This document shows, piece by piece, positions 14,701-22,480 of a stretch of 64,000 nucleotides of DNA (positions are counted from its first letter, which is position 1; the number at the start of each line of letters is the position of its first letter). The translations under genes were made by a program, and so were the position numbers. Source of the DNA: Planctomycetota bacterium (GTDB lineage Bacteria; Planctomycetota; J058; JAJDCQ01); contig JAJDCQ010000078.1 of assembly GCA_029260755.1 (NCBI GenBank), positions 1-64,000 of the forward strand, written 5' to 3'. The notes beneath the pieces were generated by a model. The model did not search any database and was not told the origin of the DNA. It saw only the letters and a list, made by a program, of their open reading frames with translations.

Positions 14701-16373
14701 CGGGCAGCGTCTCGACCCGCGGCCTCTCCAGCTACGAGGCCGGCGAGGCGGGCGTCGTCGACGACGCCGGCGCGATCTCGAGCCGCGGTCTCTCCAGGCT
14801 CGACGAGGGTGAGGTCGCCGACGGTGATGACTCCGGAAGCGTGTCGGCGCGCGGGCTCTCCAGGGTGAAGTCGCGCGACGGCGACGACTCGGGCAGCGTC
14901 TCGAGCCGCGGCCTCTCCAACCTCGAGCGCGAGGGCGGCGCCGGCGACGACTCCGGCAGCGTGTCGGCGCGCGGGCTCTCCAAGGTGAAGTCGCGCGACG
15001 GCGACGACTCGGGCAGCGTCTCGAGCCGCGGCCTCTCCAGCCTCGAGCGCGAGGGCGGCGCCGGCGACGACTCCGGATCGATCAGCAAGGCCGGTCTCAG
15101 CAAGATCGAGACCCGCGACGGCTCGGATCAGGGCACCATCAGCAAGGTGAAGCTACCGAAGAAGAAGAAGCGCAACGACGACGGCGACTCATCCTCGGCG
15201 ACGAAGACGACGATGAGCGCGCTCGGCAAGCTGAAGGCGCTGTCCGGCGGAGGCGGCGGAGGCGGCGACGACAGCGGCAAACTCGCCGCGGCCGGCCAGG
15301 TCAGCGCCGGTCCCGAGGGCGCCGGGAGCGCCGCGCCGAAGTCGTCGACGAAGAAGACGCTGGGCGCGCTCGGGAGGCTCAAGGCGCTCAAGAGCGGCGG
15401 CGGCGGCAGCGGCGGCGGCGACGACAGCGGCAAGCTCGCCGCGGCCGGTCAGGTCAGCGCGGGCCCCGAGGGCGCCGGGAGCGCCGCGCCCGAGGCCTCG
15501 AAGCAGAAGACGCTGGGCGCGCTCGGAAGACTCAAGGCGCTCAAGAACGCGAGCGCGGGCGGCGGCGGAGGCGACGACAGCGGGAAGCTCGCGGCGGCCG
15601 GTCCGGCCACTGCCGGACCGGAGGCGGCCGGCGAGGCGACCTCGAAGAAGTCCGCCAAGAAGACGATGGGCGCCCTCGGCAAGCTGAAGGCGCTCGGCAG
15701 CCTCGGCGACCAGTCGGCCGGAGCGGCGAAGGTCAAGCCGGTCTCCGACGCGAACACCGACGGCGACGGCGAGGAGAAGAAGGAGAAGCCGGCGCTTCCG
15801 AAGTCGGGCCTCGACGGCCTCAAGGCGCTCGCATCCGGCGGGCTGAGCGGCGGATCGTCCGGATCGTCCGGATCCTCGGGCGGAAGCGCCGAGGCCGACG
15901 CGGCCGCCGCGCTCGCGGCGGCGCTCGCGGCGACCGAGTCGGCCGTGATGATCGACCCGGCGACGGGCAAGCCCGTCGGGTCCGACTCCGAGCCCGAGGC
16001 CGACGCTTCCGCGTCCGAGGATGCGACCACGTCGGAGTCCGAGGCCGAGCCGGAGAAGGAGGAGACTCACTCGGCGGCGTTCCGGATCATGAGCGTCGCC
16101 GGCGTCTCCGACGGAGACGAGGCGCCCCCGGCCGAGGACGCGGGCGAGGAGGAGAAGGCCGCGCCGAAGCCGAAGAAGAAGAAGGCGATGAGCGCCCTCG
16201 ATCGCCTCAAGGCGCTGCGCGGCGGCGGACCGAAGACCGATGAGCCGCCCGATCCGAGCGACGAGTCGGTCAGCAAGGGACCCGAGGCAGCCGGCGAGGC
16301 GACCTCGAAGAAGTCCGCCAAGAAGACGATGAGCGCCCTCGGGAAGCTCCGGTCGCTCCACAAGAAGAAGTAG
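11790..16373 (+). CDS. DUF4388 (PATAN-like) / TPR protein with long repetitive C-terminus
   Basis: The protein is 1527 aa in three parts. Residues 27-180 match the DUF4388 type: LAGILRTLGLGKRTGTLKVS, KYLYFKRGSLELLKTPRAKT, then RLGLADAEDVREALAFQVAE and FDLFTWPRVRGEF. Residues about 240-760 are an array of TPR-like units. From about 765 on the sequence is low complexity: first DDSGSVSxRGLSxLE repeats (DNA at 14520-15110), then KKTMSALGKLKAL / GGGGDDSGKLAAAGxxxAGP blocks (15190-15720 and 16160-16370). No signal peptide or membrane segment is seen, so it is likely a cytosolic scaffold. The repetitive tail has several in-frame near-identical DNA segments, so its length may vary between strains. 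The stop is 2 bp before the next ATG, which indicates an operon. Confidence 0.82.
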   Translation: MSPGAYVAPSLSGGPPGRPEKDGKRVRPTDLAGILRTLGLGKRTGTLKVSGDEGQIKYLYFKRGSLELLKTPRAKTLLGKALVKCRKLSPEELRKALNEQTKSPGEKLGHVVRRLGLADAEDVREALAFQVAEEAFDLFTWPRVRGEFIRGDPPLDIFDPDDLAEPVSINPMELAQEAEQRTERWEEISQVVPSLHDVYSPTPEAKEYQSGHPAGPESEALKHADGVRDVTEMLEQLPLTDNDALHAISKLVQKGILVPLSPLQLFGIAEACEHDRQLAKALRLYSRAEELGLDRPDLAERMGRVHLALGDIDRAVARYLQHAEQAIADERFDAAVDTLTRVVEIAPEREDVRESLVKALLATARGDEAVAQYEKLAEFYAQGDDPEKRLHALQEIAKLDPSHIGARGEIAAIYIGRGEVGFAIPELEELTAEYLQRGELDEAIAIMEKILELDPECLSANMQLATTLTRMGRVAEAIEQYLTFAASLASGGRVTDHTMATLTGIYEKIVELDPDRTEAREWLAKAYIEKDEIAKAISHYEEKARSLRAERNSEELAKTLLRIRELAPERTDTARELARTLGELDRRDEAARTFHEIAKAAIKRKEYAEALAIYEEVLLQNPFDLDAHNGIADLRLLEKEHERAARKFMSIGEMCFAVGLYEHAEVAFRKALELEPERADLRVRLADSAERLGRAEEAARDLVRAAKFFINDEENFGLAKKALRRARKLNPSNEDALDLMDTLQRRRQTGRHARYDEPTGRSSRPAGPTVPVASSSGSGGTVAPTITGGAREQSVPTIYKPSGSDGAKVMSIAERLRGLKLGTPNRPGSFAEGGEAHKSEAGLSGLAKLRAMKESNAEPETSKATTAKTMSALGKLRELSSGGPKADEGSVSKAGLSDLSRLERLKNEGGEGAMSSRGLSKVEERDGDDSGSLSTRGLSRVAERDGADAGAVSTRGLSDLDRLEAMGGDDSGSVSTRGLSSYEAGEAGVVDDAGAISSRGLSRLDEGEVADGDDSGSVSARGLSRVKSRDGDDSGSVSSRGLSNLEREGGAGDDSGSVSARGLSKVKSRDGDDSGSVSSRGLSSLEREGGAGDDSGSISKAGLSKIETRDGSDQGTISKVKLPKKKKRNDDGDSSSATKTTMSALGKLKALSGGGGGGGDDSGKLAAAGQVSAGPEGAGSAAPKSSTKKTLGALGRLKALKSGGGGSGGGDDSGKLAAAGQVSAGPEGAGSAAPEASKQKTLGALGRLKALKNASAGGGGGDDSGKLAAAGPATAGPEAAGEATSKKSAKKTMGALGKLKALGSLGDQSAGAAKVKPVSDANTDGDGEEKKEKPALPKSGLDGLKALASGGLSGGSSGSSGSSGGSAEADAAAALAAALAATESAVMIDPATGKPVGSDSEPEADASASEDATTSESEAEPEKEETHSAAFRIMSVAGVSDGDEAPPAEDAGEEEKAAPKPKKKKAMSALDRLKALRGGGPKTDEPPDPSDESVSKGPEAAGEATSKKSAKKTMSALGKLRSLHKKK

Positions 16374-16375
16374 CG

Positions 16376-17080
16376 ATGACCGAGGACGATGCCGCTGCCC
16401 CGGCGTTCACCCCGGACGACGTGCAGGAGGTCTTCGACCTCTTCGACGCGCCCGTCGTCGCCTTCGACTGCGGCGAGCGCTGCGCCGTCGAGAACGAGGG
16501 CGTCCCCGTCTGCTGCGACGACGACCACGCGATCCCGGTCCTCTACGACGCCGAGTATCGCCTGATCCGCGAGCGGAGTGAGCTCTGGCGCCCTTTCCGG
16601 GCGCGCGACGCCGCCGACCGGAGGCTCCGCGACACGCTCCACCCCGGGACCCGGTTCGCGCGGTGTCTCGGACACGAGCGATGCGAACGCGACAACCGCT
16701 CGTTCTCCTGCCGGTCGTTCCCGTTCTTTCCCTACATCGATCCCGAGAACGAGTTCGTCGGGATGTCGTACTACTGGGACTTCCAGGACCGTTGCCACAT
16801 CCTGAACGCGACCGAGCTGGTGCAGCCCGCGTTCCGGGGCGGGTTCTTCGCCGCCTGGGACGCGGTCTTCGAGCGCCTCCCGTCGGAGGTCGACGCGTAC
16901 TTCGGCCTCTCGGCGACCTGCCGCCGGATCCACACCCGCGGGGGGCGGTCGTTCTACGTGATCGACCGCGAGGGCGAGGTGCTCGTGCGGCGGCCCGGCG
17001 AGACGTTCCTGTTGCCGCGGGAGCTCTGCAAGAAGCGGGAGCTCCCGGAGGCGACGCGTCCGAGGCGGATCCCGGTCTAG
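16376..17080 (+). CDS. YkgJ-like cysteine-cluster protein (putative metal-chelating)
   Basis: The protein is 234 aa and starts 2 bp after the preceding stop, so it is translationally coupled to the DUF4388/TPR gene. It has an N-terminal cysteine cluster (FDCGERCAVENEGVPVCC, near residues 26-43), a middle CLGHERCERDNRSFSCRSFP (about 96-115) and C-terminal cysteines (TCRRIH, LCKKRE). The CxxxC...CC pattern followed by CRSFPFFPY resembles the YkgJ zinc/iron-chelating family. The spacing in the first cluster differs from the classic CxxCC, so the family call is tentative. Predicted cytosolic. Metal or Fe-S binding is inferred, with no catalytic role known. Confidence 0.68.
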   Translation: MTEDDAAAPAFTPDDVQEVFDLFDAPVVAFDCGERCAVENEGVPVCCDDDHAIPVLYDAEYRLIRERSELWRPFRARDAADRRLRDTLHPGTRFARCLGHERCERDNRSFSCRSFPFFPYIDPENEFVGMSYYWDFQDRCHILNATELVQPAFRGGFFAAWDAVFERLPSEVDAYFGLSATCRRIHTRGGRSFYVIDREGEVLVRRPGETFLLPRELCKKRELPEATRPRRIPV

Positions 17081-17124
17081 CCCCACCGCAGCGACGCCTC
17101 GGCAGCGGCTTGGCGACGACCGAG

Positions 17125-17219
17125 CCAATCCGCGCAGATCCGCGCAATCCGCGGTTTCGTTCTTCGGCCGAAACGAGTGGAACCGCGGATGACGCGGACT
17201 ACGCGGATTACGAGTTGCC
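17125..17219. repeat. Hairpin repeat family B, copy B2 (core)
   Basis: The left arm CCAATCCGCGCAGATCCGCG (from 17125) continues to GCAATCCGCGGTT. The right arm begins AACCGCGGATGACGCGG (from 17181) and ends GCGGATTACGAGTTGCC. The loop holds a second small hairpin, TTTCGTTCTTCGGCCGAAACGA-like. Outer arms are poorly preserved here and the GTTCCAGGAAC ends are absent. Confidence 0.8.
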
Positions 17220-17499
17220 GCCGGCGTCCGGGCTCACGCCGTCGCGTGAGATCCGTCCCAGAACGCCCGACATCCCGTGACCCCCACCCCCCGCGAGCGT
17301 CTCAACCCCCGGACTGGACGGAACCTGCCGGATCCTCCTGCTCCCGGACTCTCGACCAGCTCACCCCTCTCTTCCCGAAAAACCCCGCCCTTTCACATTT
17401 CTCGGGATGCACGCGGCCCTCGCCGGCGTAAGCCCGTTGAACCCGCCCCGGGCTCCCCGGTGCGTCGACGATAGAACGAAAGACGACAGGAGATCGCTC

Positions 17500-18621
17500 A
17501 TGCTTCGCTCTCGCATCGCCGTCCTCGCCCTCACCTCCGCCGCCGTCCTCGCTCCGGGTGCGACCGCCCGCGCGAACGACGAGGTCGCCCCACGCGCCGC
17601 CTCGCGCGCCGGGACCTGGCTCACCGACACCCTCTCGAGCGCGCCGGCGGGCGAGCTCACCCTCTCCCGACAGATCCTCAAGCTCGCCGCCGATGGGCCC
17701 CTCGACGAGCTCGCCGCGATCGAGCGGACGCTGAACCGTTCGCACGCCCAGGCGATCGAGTCGGGCAAGAGTCAGCGGATCTTCACCGAGGCGGCGGCGA
17801 ACGCCGGTCGTGCCGACGAGTACTACGAGATCTCCAAGGCGATCAAGTACTGGACCGATCCCGTCTCGTGCCGCGAGGCGCTCGACGCGACCCTCAAGGC
17901 GATCTACTACGACCCGCACGACTGGCGTCACTGGGCGCGGGCGGGCCGGATCTTCTCGACCCGGCACGGTGACGCCGCGACCGAGCCGCACGCGGCGGTC
18001 GTCTGCGCCAAGGTCGCCGTCTCGCTGCGGCCCCGCGAAGCCTACGCCCACGAGGGCGTCGTCCGCGGCTACCTCCAGTCGGGCCAGGCGCGGCGCGCGC
18101 TCGAGACCGCGACGCGCGTCCTCGAGATCGCGAAGCACGAGGAGAGCCACTTCAGCAACTGGCGCGGCGACCTCGGCCGCGGACTGTTCCTCAGCTACAA
18201 GGGTCAGGCCGCCCTCGCCCTCGGCGACCTGCGGATGGCGCGCGAGAGCCTGCGCCTCGCGGTGACCCTCAACGCGAAGGACGCCCACGCGGGCAAGCTC
18301 CTCGCGGGCCTGCTCGAGCGCTACCGCAGCGGCGCGACCGTGATCACGCTCGGCGATGCGGAGCTGATCGGGATCAACCGCGAGACCGATACCGACGACG
18401 ACGCCGTCCGCGTCACGGGCGTCCACGCCGACTCGCCCGCGGAGGCGGCCGGCCTGCAGGTCGACGACGTGATCACCCTCGTCGACGGGCTGCCGGCGAA
18501 CGACGGCACGCCGAATCGCCTCGTGTCGGTCCGGGACGCGGTCCGGGCGGGCGAGCTCGAGTCGGCCCTCTTCGAGGTGCGGCGAGGCGACGAGCTCGTC
18601 TACTTCGTCCTGAAGAAGTAG
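17500..18621 (+). CDS. Secreted TPR protein with C-terminal PDZ domain
   Basis: The protein is 373 aa. ATG 17500 follows CAGGAG by 8 nt. The signal peptide is MLRSRIAVLALTSAAVLAPG with cleavage after ARA-N. Residues 60-290 are TPR-like (EALDATLKAIYYDPHDWRHW, AKVAVSLRPREAYAHEGVVR, ARRALETATRVLEIAKHEES, GQAALALGDLRMARESLRLA). Residues about 300-373 form a PDZ domain whose ligand-groove region reads VTGVHADSPAEAAGLQVDDV and ITLVDGLPANDG. There is no protease triad, so it is probably a periplasmic adaptor rather than an enzyme. A hairpin follows at 18629. Confidence 0.85.
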   Translation: MLRSRIAVLALTSAAVLAPGATARANDEVAPRAASRAGTWLTDTLSSAPAGELTLSRQILKLAADGPLDELAAIERTLNRSHAQAIESGKSQRIFTEAAANAGRADEYYEISKAIKYWTDPVSCREALDATLKAIYYDPHDWRHWARAGRIFSTRHGDAATEPHAAVVCAKVAVSLRPREAYAHEGVVRGYLQSGQARRALETATRVLEIAKHEESHFSNWRGDLGRGLFLSYKGQAALALGDLRMARESLRLAVTLNAKDAHAGKLLAGLLERYRSGATVITLGDAELIGINRETDTDDDAVRVTGVHADSPAEAAGLQVDDVITLVDGLPANDGTPNRLVSVRDAVRAGELESALFEVRRGDELVYFVLKK

Positions 18622-18628
18622 GCTCCCG

Positions 18629-18667
18629 CGCGACCACGCCGGGGCTGTCTGCCCCGACCGGGTCGCG
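18629..18667 (+). terminator. Hairpin after the PDZ gene, possible terminator
   Basis: CGCGACC (18629-18635) pairs with GGTCGCG (18661-18667), and an inner GGGG/CCCC pair extends the stem. No T-tract follows, so Rho-independent function is uncertain. Confidence 0.35.
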
Positions 18668-18782
18668 AGGAAGGGAGCCCCAACCGGCCGAGGACGCCGG
18701 GGCGACAGGCCCCGGCCCCCGGCCGGCCGCTTTGCAACCGTGCTTCACGAGAGTAAGTTACGAGCGGGGAGGGCCTGCGCCC

Positions 18783-21293
18783 GTGCCGCTCAAGATCGAC
18801 GACCAGGACGACCGGCCCCCGGGGTCGGTCGTGGCGGATCGCCTCGCCGAAGAGACCGCGCTCGCCGAACGCGCCCGGCGCGAGGGGCGGCTCGACGAGG
18901 CCGAGAACATCCTCGTGACCTCGCTCTACGAGGCCGAGCGGCTCGGCGCCCACGAGACCCAGCCGCTCGCCGCCGCGGCCGCCTGGGAGCTCCTCGGCCG
19001 GGTCCGGGTCCGCTCCGGCGCGCCCGACGTCGCCGTCAGCGCGTTCGAGCGCGCCGCCAGCGCGCGTCAGCGGGCCGGCGATGTCCGCGGGACCGGCGAC
19101 GTCCTCCTCCGGATCGCCCGGACCGCCCGGCGCGCGGGCGACCACGCCCGCTGCGCGAGCGCCCTCGGCGACGCCGAGAAGGCCTACGACCGCTCCGATC
19201 ACCGAGAGGGCATCGGCCGCGTCGCCGCCGAGCGAGCGCGCCTCGCCTTCGAGAAGGGTGACCTCACCGGGGCGCTCCGCGGCTTCGAACGCGTCCGTGA
19301 GCTCGCCAACGAGCGCGGCGATCGCCTCGCCGACGCCGACGCCGCCAACGACCTCGGCAACGTCCTCGCCGCGACGGGCGACCTGAGCCGGGCGATTGAC
19401 CTCTACGCCGACGCCGAGCGGATCTTCGACGAGCTCGGCGCGACCGACGGGCTGCAGGACTGCCGTCGCAACGCCGCGCGCGCGCGCGCCGCCCTCGACG
19501 CCGTCGTCTCGCCCGAGGACTCCGAGCCGCCGCCCGGCGCCACCTGGGCGCCTCGCGGCAAGGCCGACACGACGCCGATCGAGGGCGACGCCGTCCCGTC
19601 GCCGACGCCCGAGATGGCGACCTACCTCGAGGCGCTCACCGAGACGGCGCGCCTCTGCGGTCAGGCCGCCGCGTCGGGCTCGCTCGACGAGGCGCTCGGG
19701 ATCGTCCTGGCGACGACGCTTCGACTGCTCGGCGCCGACCGCGGCGCCGTCCTCGAGATGCAGGAGACCGGGAAGCTCCGCTTCCGGACGGGGCTCGACG
19801 CGTCGGGCGCCACCCTCGGCGCCGAGGAGATGACGGTCAGCCGGACGATCACGGGCTCGGTCGCCAAGACCGGGCGCGGCCTCTGGGTGAGCGACCTCCG
19901 CGTCGATCCGCAGTTCGCCGCGAGCAGCAGCATCCAGGAGCAGGGCCTCGCCGCCGCGATGGCCGCGCCGCTGCGCCTCCCCAAGGAGGACGCCGACCTC
20001 CTCGCCCAGGTCGACCCGAAGAGCTCGGCGACCCTGTCGCGGACCGGGACGCTCCTCGGCGTCCTCTACGTCGACAGCCGGCGGGCGAAGCGGTTCGCCG
20101 AGACCGACTTCCTCCTCTTCGACTCGGTCGCCGCGGCCGCCGCCCAGGCGATCCGCACCGCCCGCCTCCAGCACGCGCTCCGCGCCGAGAAGGCGACCGT
20201 CGAGGAGCTCAACACCAAGCTGAGCTCGACCGTCCGGCGCCAGGAGCAGGAGCTCGTCGTCGCGCGCGCCGAGCGCGACCGTGTCCGCCACGAGCTGGCC
20301 CTCCGCCACGACTACACCGACATCGTCTGGGCGAGCCCGAAGATGCGCGACGTCCTCCGGCTGCTCGACCGCGTCACCGAGACCAACCTCCCCGTGCTGA
20401 TCCACGGCGAGAGCGGCACCGGCAAGGAGCTCCTCGCCCGGGCGATCCACCGTAACGGCCCGCGCGCGAAGGAGCCGTTCGTCTCGGTCAACTGCGCCGC
20501 GATCAGCGGAAACCTCCTCGAGAGCGAGCTCTTCGGGCACATGCGCGGCGCGTTCACCGGCGCGCAGGAGGATCGGCCGGGGCTGTTCGAGCTCGCCGAC
20601 TCGGGGACGCTCTTCCTCGACGAGGTGGGCGACATGCCGCTCGAGATGCAGAGCCGCCTCCTCCGGGCCCTCCAGGAGGGCGAGATCCGTCGCGTCGGCG
20701 GCAAGGAGATCATCCAGGTCGACGTCCGCGCGATCGCCGCGACCCATCGCGACCTCCGCGACATGACGAGCAAGGGCGAGTTCCGGGAAGACCTCTACTA
20801 CCGCCTGAACGTGATCACCGTGAACGTCCCGCCGCTCCGCGAGCGCCGCGACGACGTAGGGCCGCTCACCTACCGGATCCTCGAGACGATCGCCCGGGGC
20901 GACAACACCGACGGCGAAGGCGGGGGGACGAGCCTCCGCCTCGAGAAGAAGGCGCTCGGGGAGCTCGTCCGCCACGACTGGCCCGGCAACGTCCGCGAGC
21001 TCGAGAACGCGCTCCGATGCCTGGCGACGTTCGCGAACGACGGCGTGATCACCCACGACGCGACGTCGCGCTACCTCGAGCAGGCGCGCAGCACCGGCGA
21101 GGGTACCGAAGGCGGTCGCCTCGCGACCGCGGACGGGTCGCTCCGCGACATCGAGCGCCTCGTGATCGACGAGCGGCTGAGGCTCCACGGCTGGCGCCAG
21201 ACCGAGACGGCGAAGAGCCTCGGGATCGACCGGAAGACCCTCTACCGGAAGATCAAGGAGTACGGCCTCCGGCCCGACAAGCCCACCCGCTAG
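18783..21293 (+). CDS. Sigma-54-dependent transcriptional activator (TPR-GAF-AAA-Fis)
   Basis: The protein is 836 aa. The GTG at 18783 is preceded by GGGGAGGG at 9 nt; an upstream in-frame ATG (18732) lacks such a site. Domains in order: helical TPR-like repeats (about 20-230), a GAF domain (about 285-445, LGIVLATTLRLLGADRGAVL to ADFLLFDSVAAAAAQAIRT-type end), and a sigma-54 AAA+ domain with Walker A GESGTGKE at 542-549, GAFTGA at 589-594, Walker B GTLFLDEVGD and the arginine-finger region REDLYYRLN. A C-terminal Fis-type HTH reads GWRQTETAKSLGIDRKTLYR. It has the sigma-54-contacting GAFTGA loop intact, so it should activate RpoN promoters in response to a ligand or partner sensed by TPR/GAF. 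No target promoter is evident here. Confidence 0.93.
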   Translation: MPLKIDDQDDRPPGSVVADRLAEETALAERARREGRLDEAENILVTSLYEAERLGAHETQPLAAAAAWELLGRVRVRSGAPDVAVSAFERAASARQRAGDVRGTGDVLLRIARTARRAGDHARCASALGDAEKAYDRSDHREGIGRVAAERARLAFEKGDLTGALRGFERVRELANERGDRLADADAANDLGNVLAATGDLSRAIDLYADAERIFDELGATDGLQDCRRNAARARAALDAVVSPEDSEPPPGATWAPRGKADTTPIEGDAVPSPTPEMATYLEALTETARLCGQAAASGSLDEALGIVLATTLRLLGADRGAVLEMQETGKLRFRTGLDASGATLGAEEMTVSRTITGSVAKTGRGLWVSDLRVDPQFAASSSIQEQGLAAAMAAPLRLPKEDADLLAQVDPKSSATLSRTGTLLGVLYVDSRRAKRFAETDFLLFDSVAAAAAQAIRTARLQHALRAEKATVEELNTKLSSTVRRQEQELVVARAERDRVRHELALRHDYTDIVWASPKMRDVLRLLDRVTETNLPVLIHGESGTGKELLARAIHRNGPRAKEPFVSVNCAAISGNLLESELFGHMRGAFTGAQEDRPGLFELADSGTLFLDEVGDMPLEMQSRLLRALQEGEIRRVGGKEIIQVDVRAIAATHRDLRDMTSKGEFREDLYYRLNVITVNVPPLRERRDDVGPLTYRILETIARGDNTDGEGGGTSLRLEKKALGELVRHDWPGNVRELENALRCLATFANDGVITHDATSRYLEQARSTGEGTEGGRLATADGSLRDIERLVIDERLRLHGWRQTETAKSLGIDRKTLYRKIKEYGLRPDKPTR

Positions 21294-21390
21294 CCCGAAT
21301 AGGGGCTATCGAACTCGTGAGGCTCGGTCGGTCAAATCCGTGACCAGACCCGTCTGCACCGGCGACCTCTCGCACGAGAGCGAGCGGTTC

Positions 21391-21401
21391 GTTCCAGGAA
21401 C
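21391..21401. repeat. GTTCCAGGAAC boundary motif (also at 21603 and 21758)
   Basis: An 11-bp perfect palindrome that recurs exactly at 21391, 21603, 21758, 41793 and 41988, with degenerate forms at 6820, 7025, 37721 and 37854. It falls at the edges of family A and B hairpins and separates consecutive elements in the arrays. Confidence 0.75.
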
Positions 21402-21427
21402 ACGACAGTCCCCGCTCCGAACGGCTG

Positions 21428-21574
21428 ACGATCCACAGATTACACAGATTACACAGATTACGAGCTGCCGACGGCGGTCATCTCTCTCGCCGAGGGCGCA
21501 GGCCCGTTTCGGCATCGGCAACGACTCGGACCCGCCCGCGGCAATCTGTGTAATCTGTGAAATCTGTGGATCGT
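21428..21574 (+). repeat. Hairpin repeat family A, copy A2
   Basis: The left arm ACGATCCACAGATTACACAG (from 21428) is followed by another ATTACACAGATTAC. The right arm CAATCTGTGTAATCTGTG continues to AAATCTGTGGATCGT (to 21574). The loop carries GAGCTGCCGACGGCGGTC and CGACTCGGACCCGCCCG, both shared with A1 read on the other strand. Confidence 0.85.
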
Positions 21575-21602
21575 TTCCCCGCGACGGCAATCGCGTGCGC
21601 GT

Positions 21603-21768
21603 GTTCCAGGAACAGCGCCGACCCGGCAGTGACGTCGCACGGACCGGAACGAATCCAGCCAATCCAACAATCCGCGGTTCGTTCTCTCGCCGCGAAACGA
21701 GTGGAACCGCGGATTGCGCGGATTCCGCGGATTGCGAGTTGCCGGCGTCCGGGAGCTGTTCCAGGAAC
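21603..21768. repeat. Hairpin repeat family B, copy B3
   Basis: Bounded on both sides by exact GTTCCAGGAAC (21603 and 21758). The arms are AATCCAACAATCCGCGGTT and AACCGCGGATTGCGCGGATT, continuing to CCGCGGATTGCGAG. It lies between A2 and A3, forming an A-B-A array. Confidence 0.85.
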
Positions 21769-21796
21769 GCGTCCGTCGGACCGTTCCGAACGGGTG

Positions 21797-21942
21797 ACGA
21801 TCCACAGATTACACCGATGACACGGATTACGAGTTGCCGAAGGCGGTCATCCGTCGCCGAAGCGCGGAGGTCCGTTGCGGTATCGGCAAGGACACGGAAC
21901 CGCCCGCGGCAATCTGTGTAATCTGTGAAATCTGTGGATCGT
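21797..21942 (+). repeat. Hairpin repeat family A, copy A3
   Basis: Same ends as A2 (ACGATCCACAGATTACAC and TGTGGATCGT) and the same GAGTTGCCGAAGGCGGTC loop start, but the left arm has drifted (ACCGATGACACGGATTAC). Its right end lies about 50 bp from the last codon of recognisable esterase homology on the minus strand. Confidence 0.85.
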
Positions 21943-21994
21943 ACATCGCGATGGCAATCGCCTGCTCGCGTTCCCGGGATGGGAAGCTCACGCG

Positions 21995-22439
21995 GAGACA
22001 CGAGCACGCGATCGGGGTCGACGCGGTGATCGGCGACGGCGCGGTCGATGAGGCGCGACAGAAACGTCAGGTCATCCCACGTCGGGATCTCGCCGTTCGC
22101 CCTGGGGAGCCGCGCGACGTTCCACGTCCCGTCGATCCCGTCGGCGAAGATGACGACCGCGCCGTGCTGCTCGGTCAACCGCGCGAACTGATCGCTCTTC
22201 GAGAGGCCCTTGGCCGAGCCGCCACCGCCGTGGAGCGCCAGGACGAGCGGCCGGAGCGCGGCGCCGTCGTCGGTCGGCTCGAGGATGCGGTAAGCTCGCT
22301 CGGTCCCGTCGATGTCGATCGTGGCCTCGCGAGGCTTCGGCCCCTGAGCGCACGCGACGGCCGGAAGCGCGAGCGACAGGAGGCACGCGACGAGGACGGG
22401 AGCCGGACGGAGGCGGATCGATCTCGGATGCTCTGGCAT
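21995..22439 (-). pseudogene. Truncated PHB-depolymerase/LpqC-like esterase
   Basis: About 148 codons of a secreted alpha/beta hydrolase remain. ATG 22439 starts a signal peptide (PAPVLVACLLSLALPAVACA). The strand and oxyanion region follow: PLVLALHGGGGSAKGLSKSD, then VVIFADGIDGTWN and a helix RLIDRAVADHRVDPDRV. In LpqC/PHB-depolymerase-type esterases this last helix leads into the nucleophile elbow (GxSxG). Here the match stops at DPDRVLV and the frame runs on through repeat A3, B3 and A2. The catalytic Ser, Asp and His are all absent and the missing half is not elsewhere in the window. The product cannot be an active esterase. It diverges from the gene at 22481 with only 41 bp between starts. 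Confidence 0.85.
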
Positions 22440-22480
22440 GTGTGAGACTACCGTTGCAGACGGCCTCCGGTTTCGCCAGC

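Noticed and set aside
14520..15110. Tandem DNA repeats suggesting a CRISPR or satellite
   Set aside because: They are in frame and encode the DDSGSVSxRGLS repeats of the DUF4388/TPR protein.
21306..21990. C-terminal half of the minus-strand esterase frame as a fusion protein
   Set aside because: This part is the translation of hairpin elements A2, B3 and A3, also found in unrelated intergenic places.
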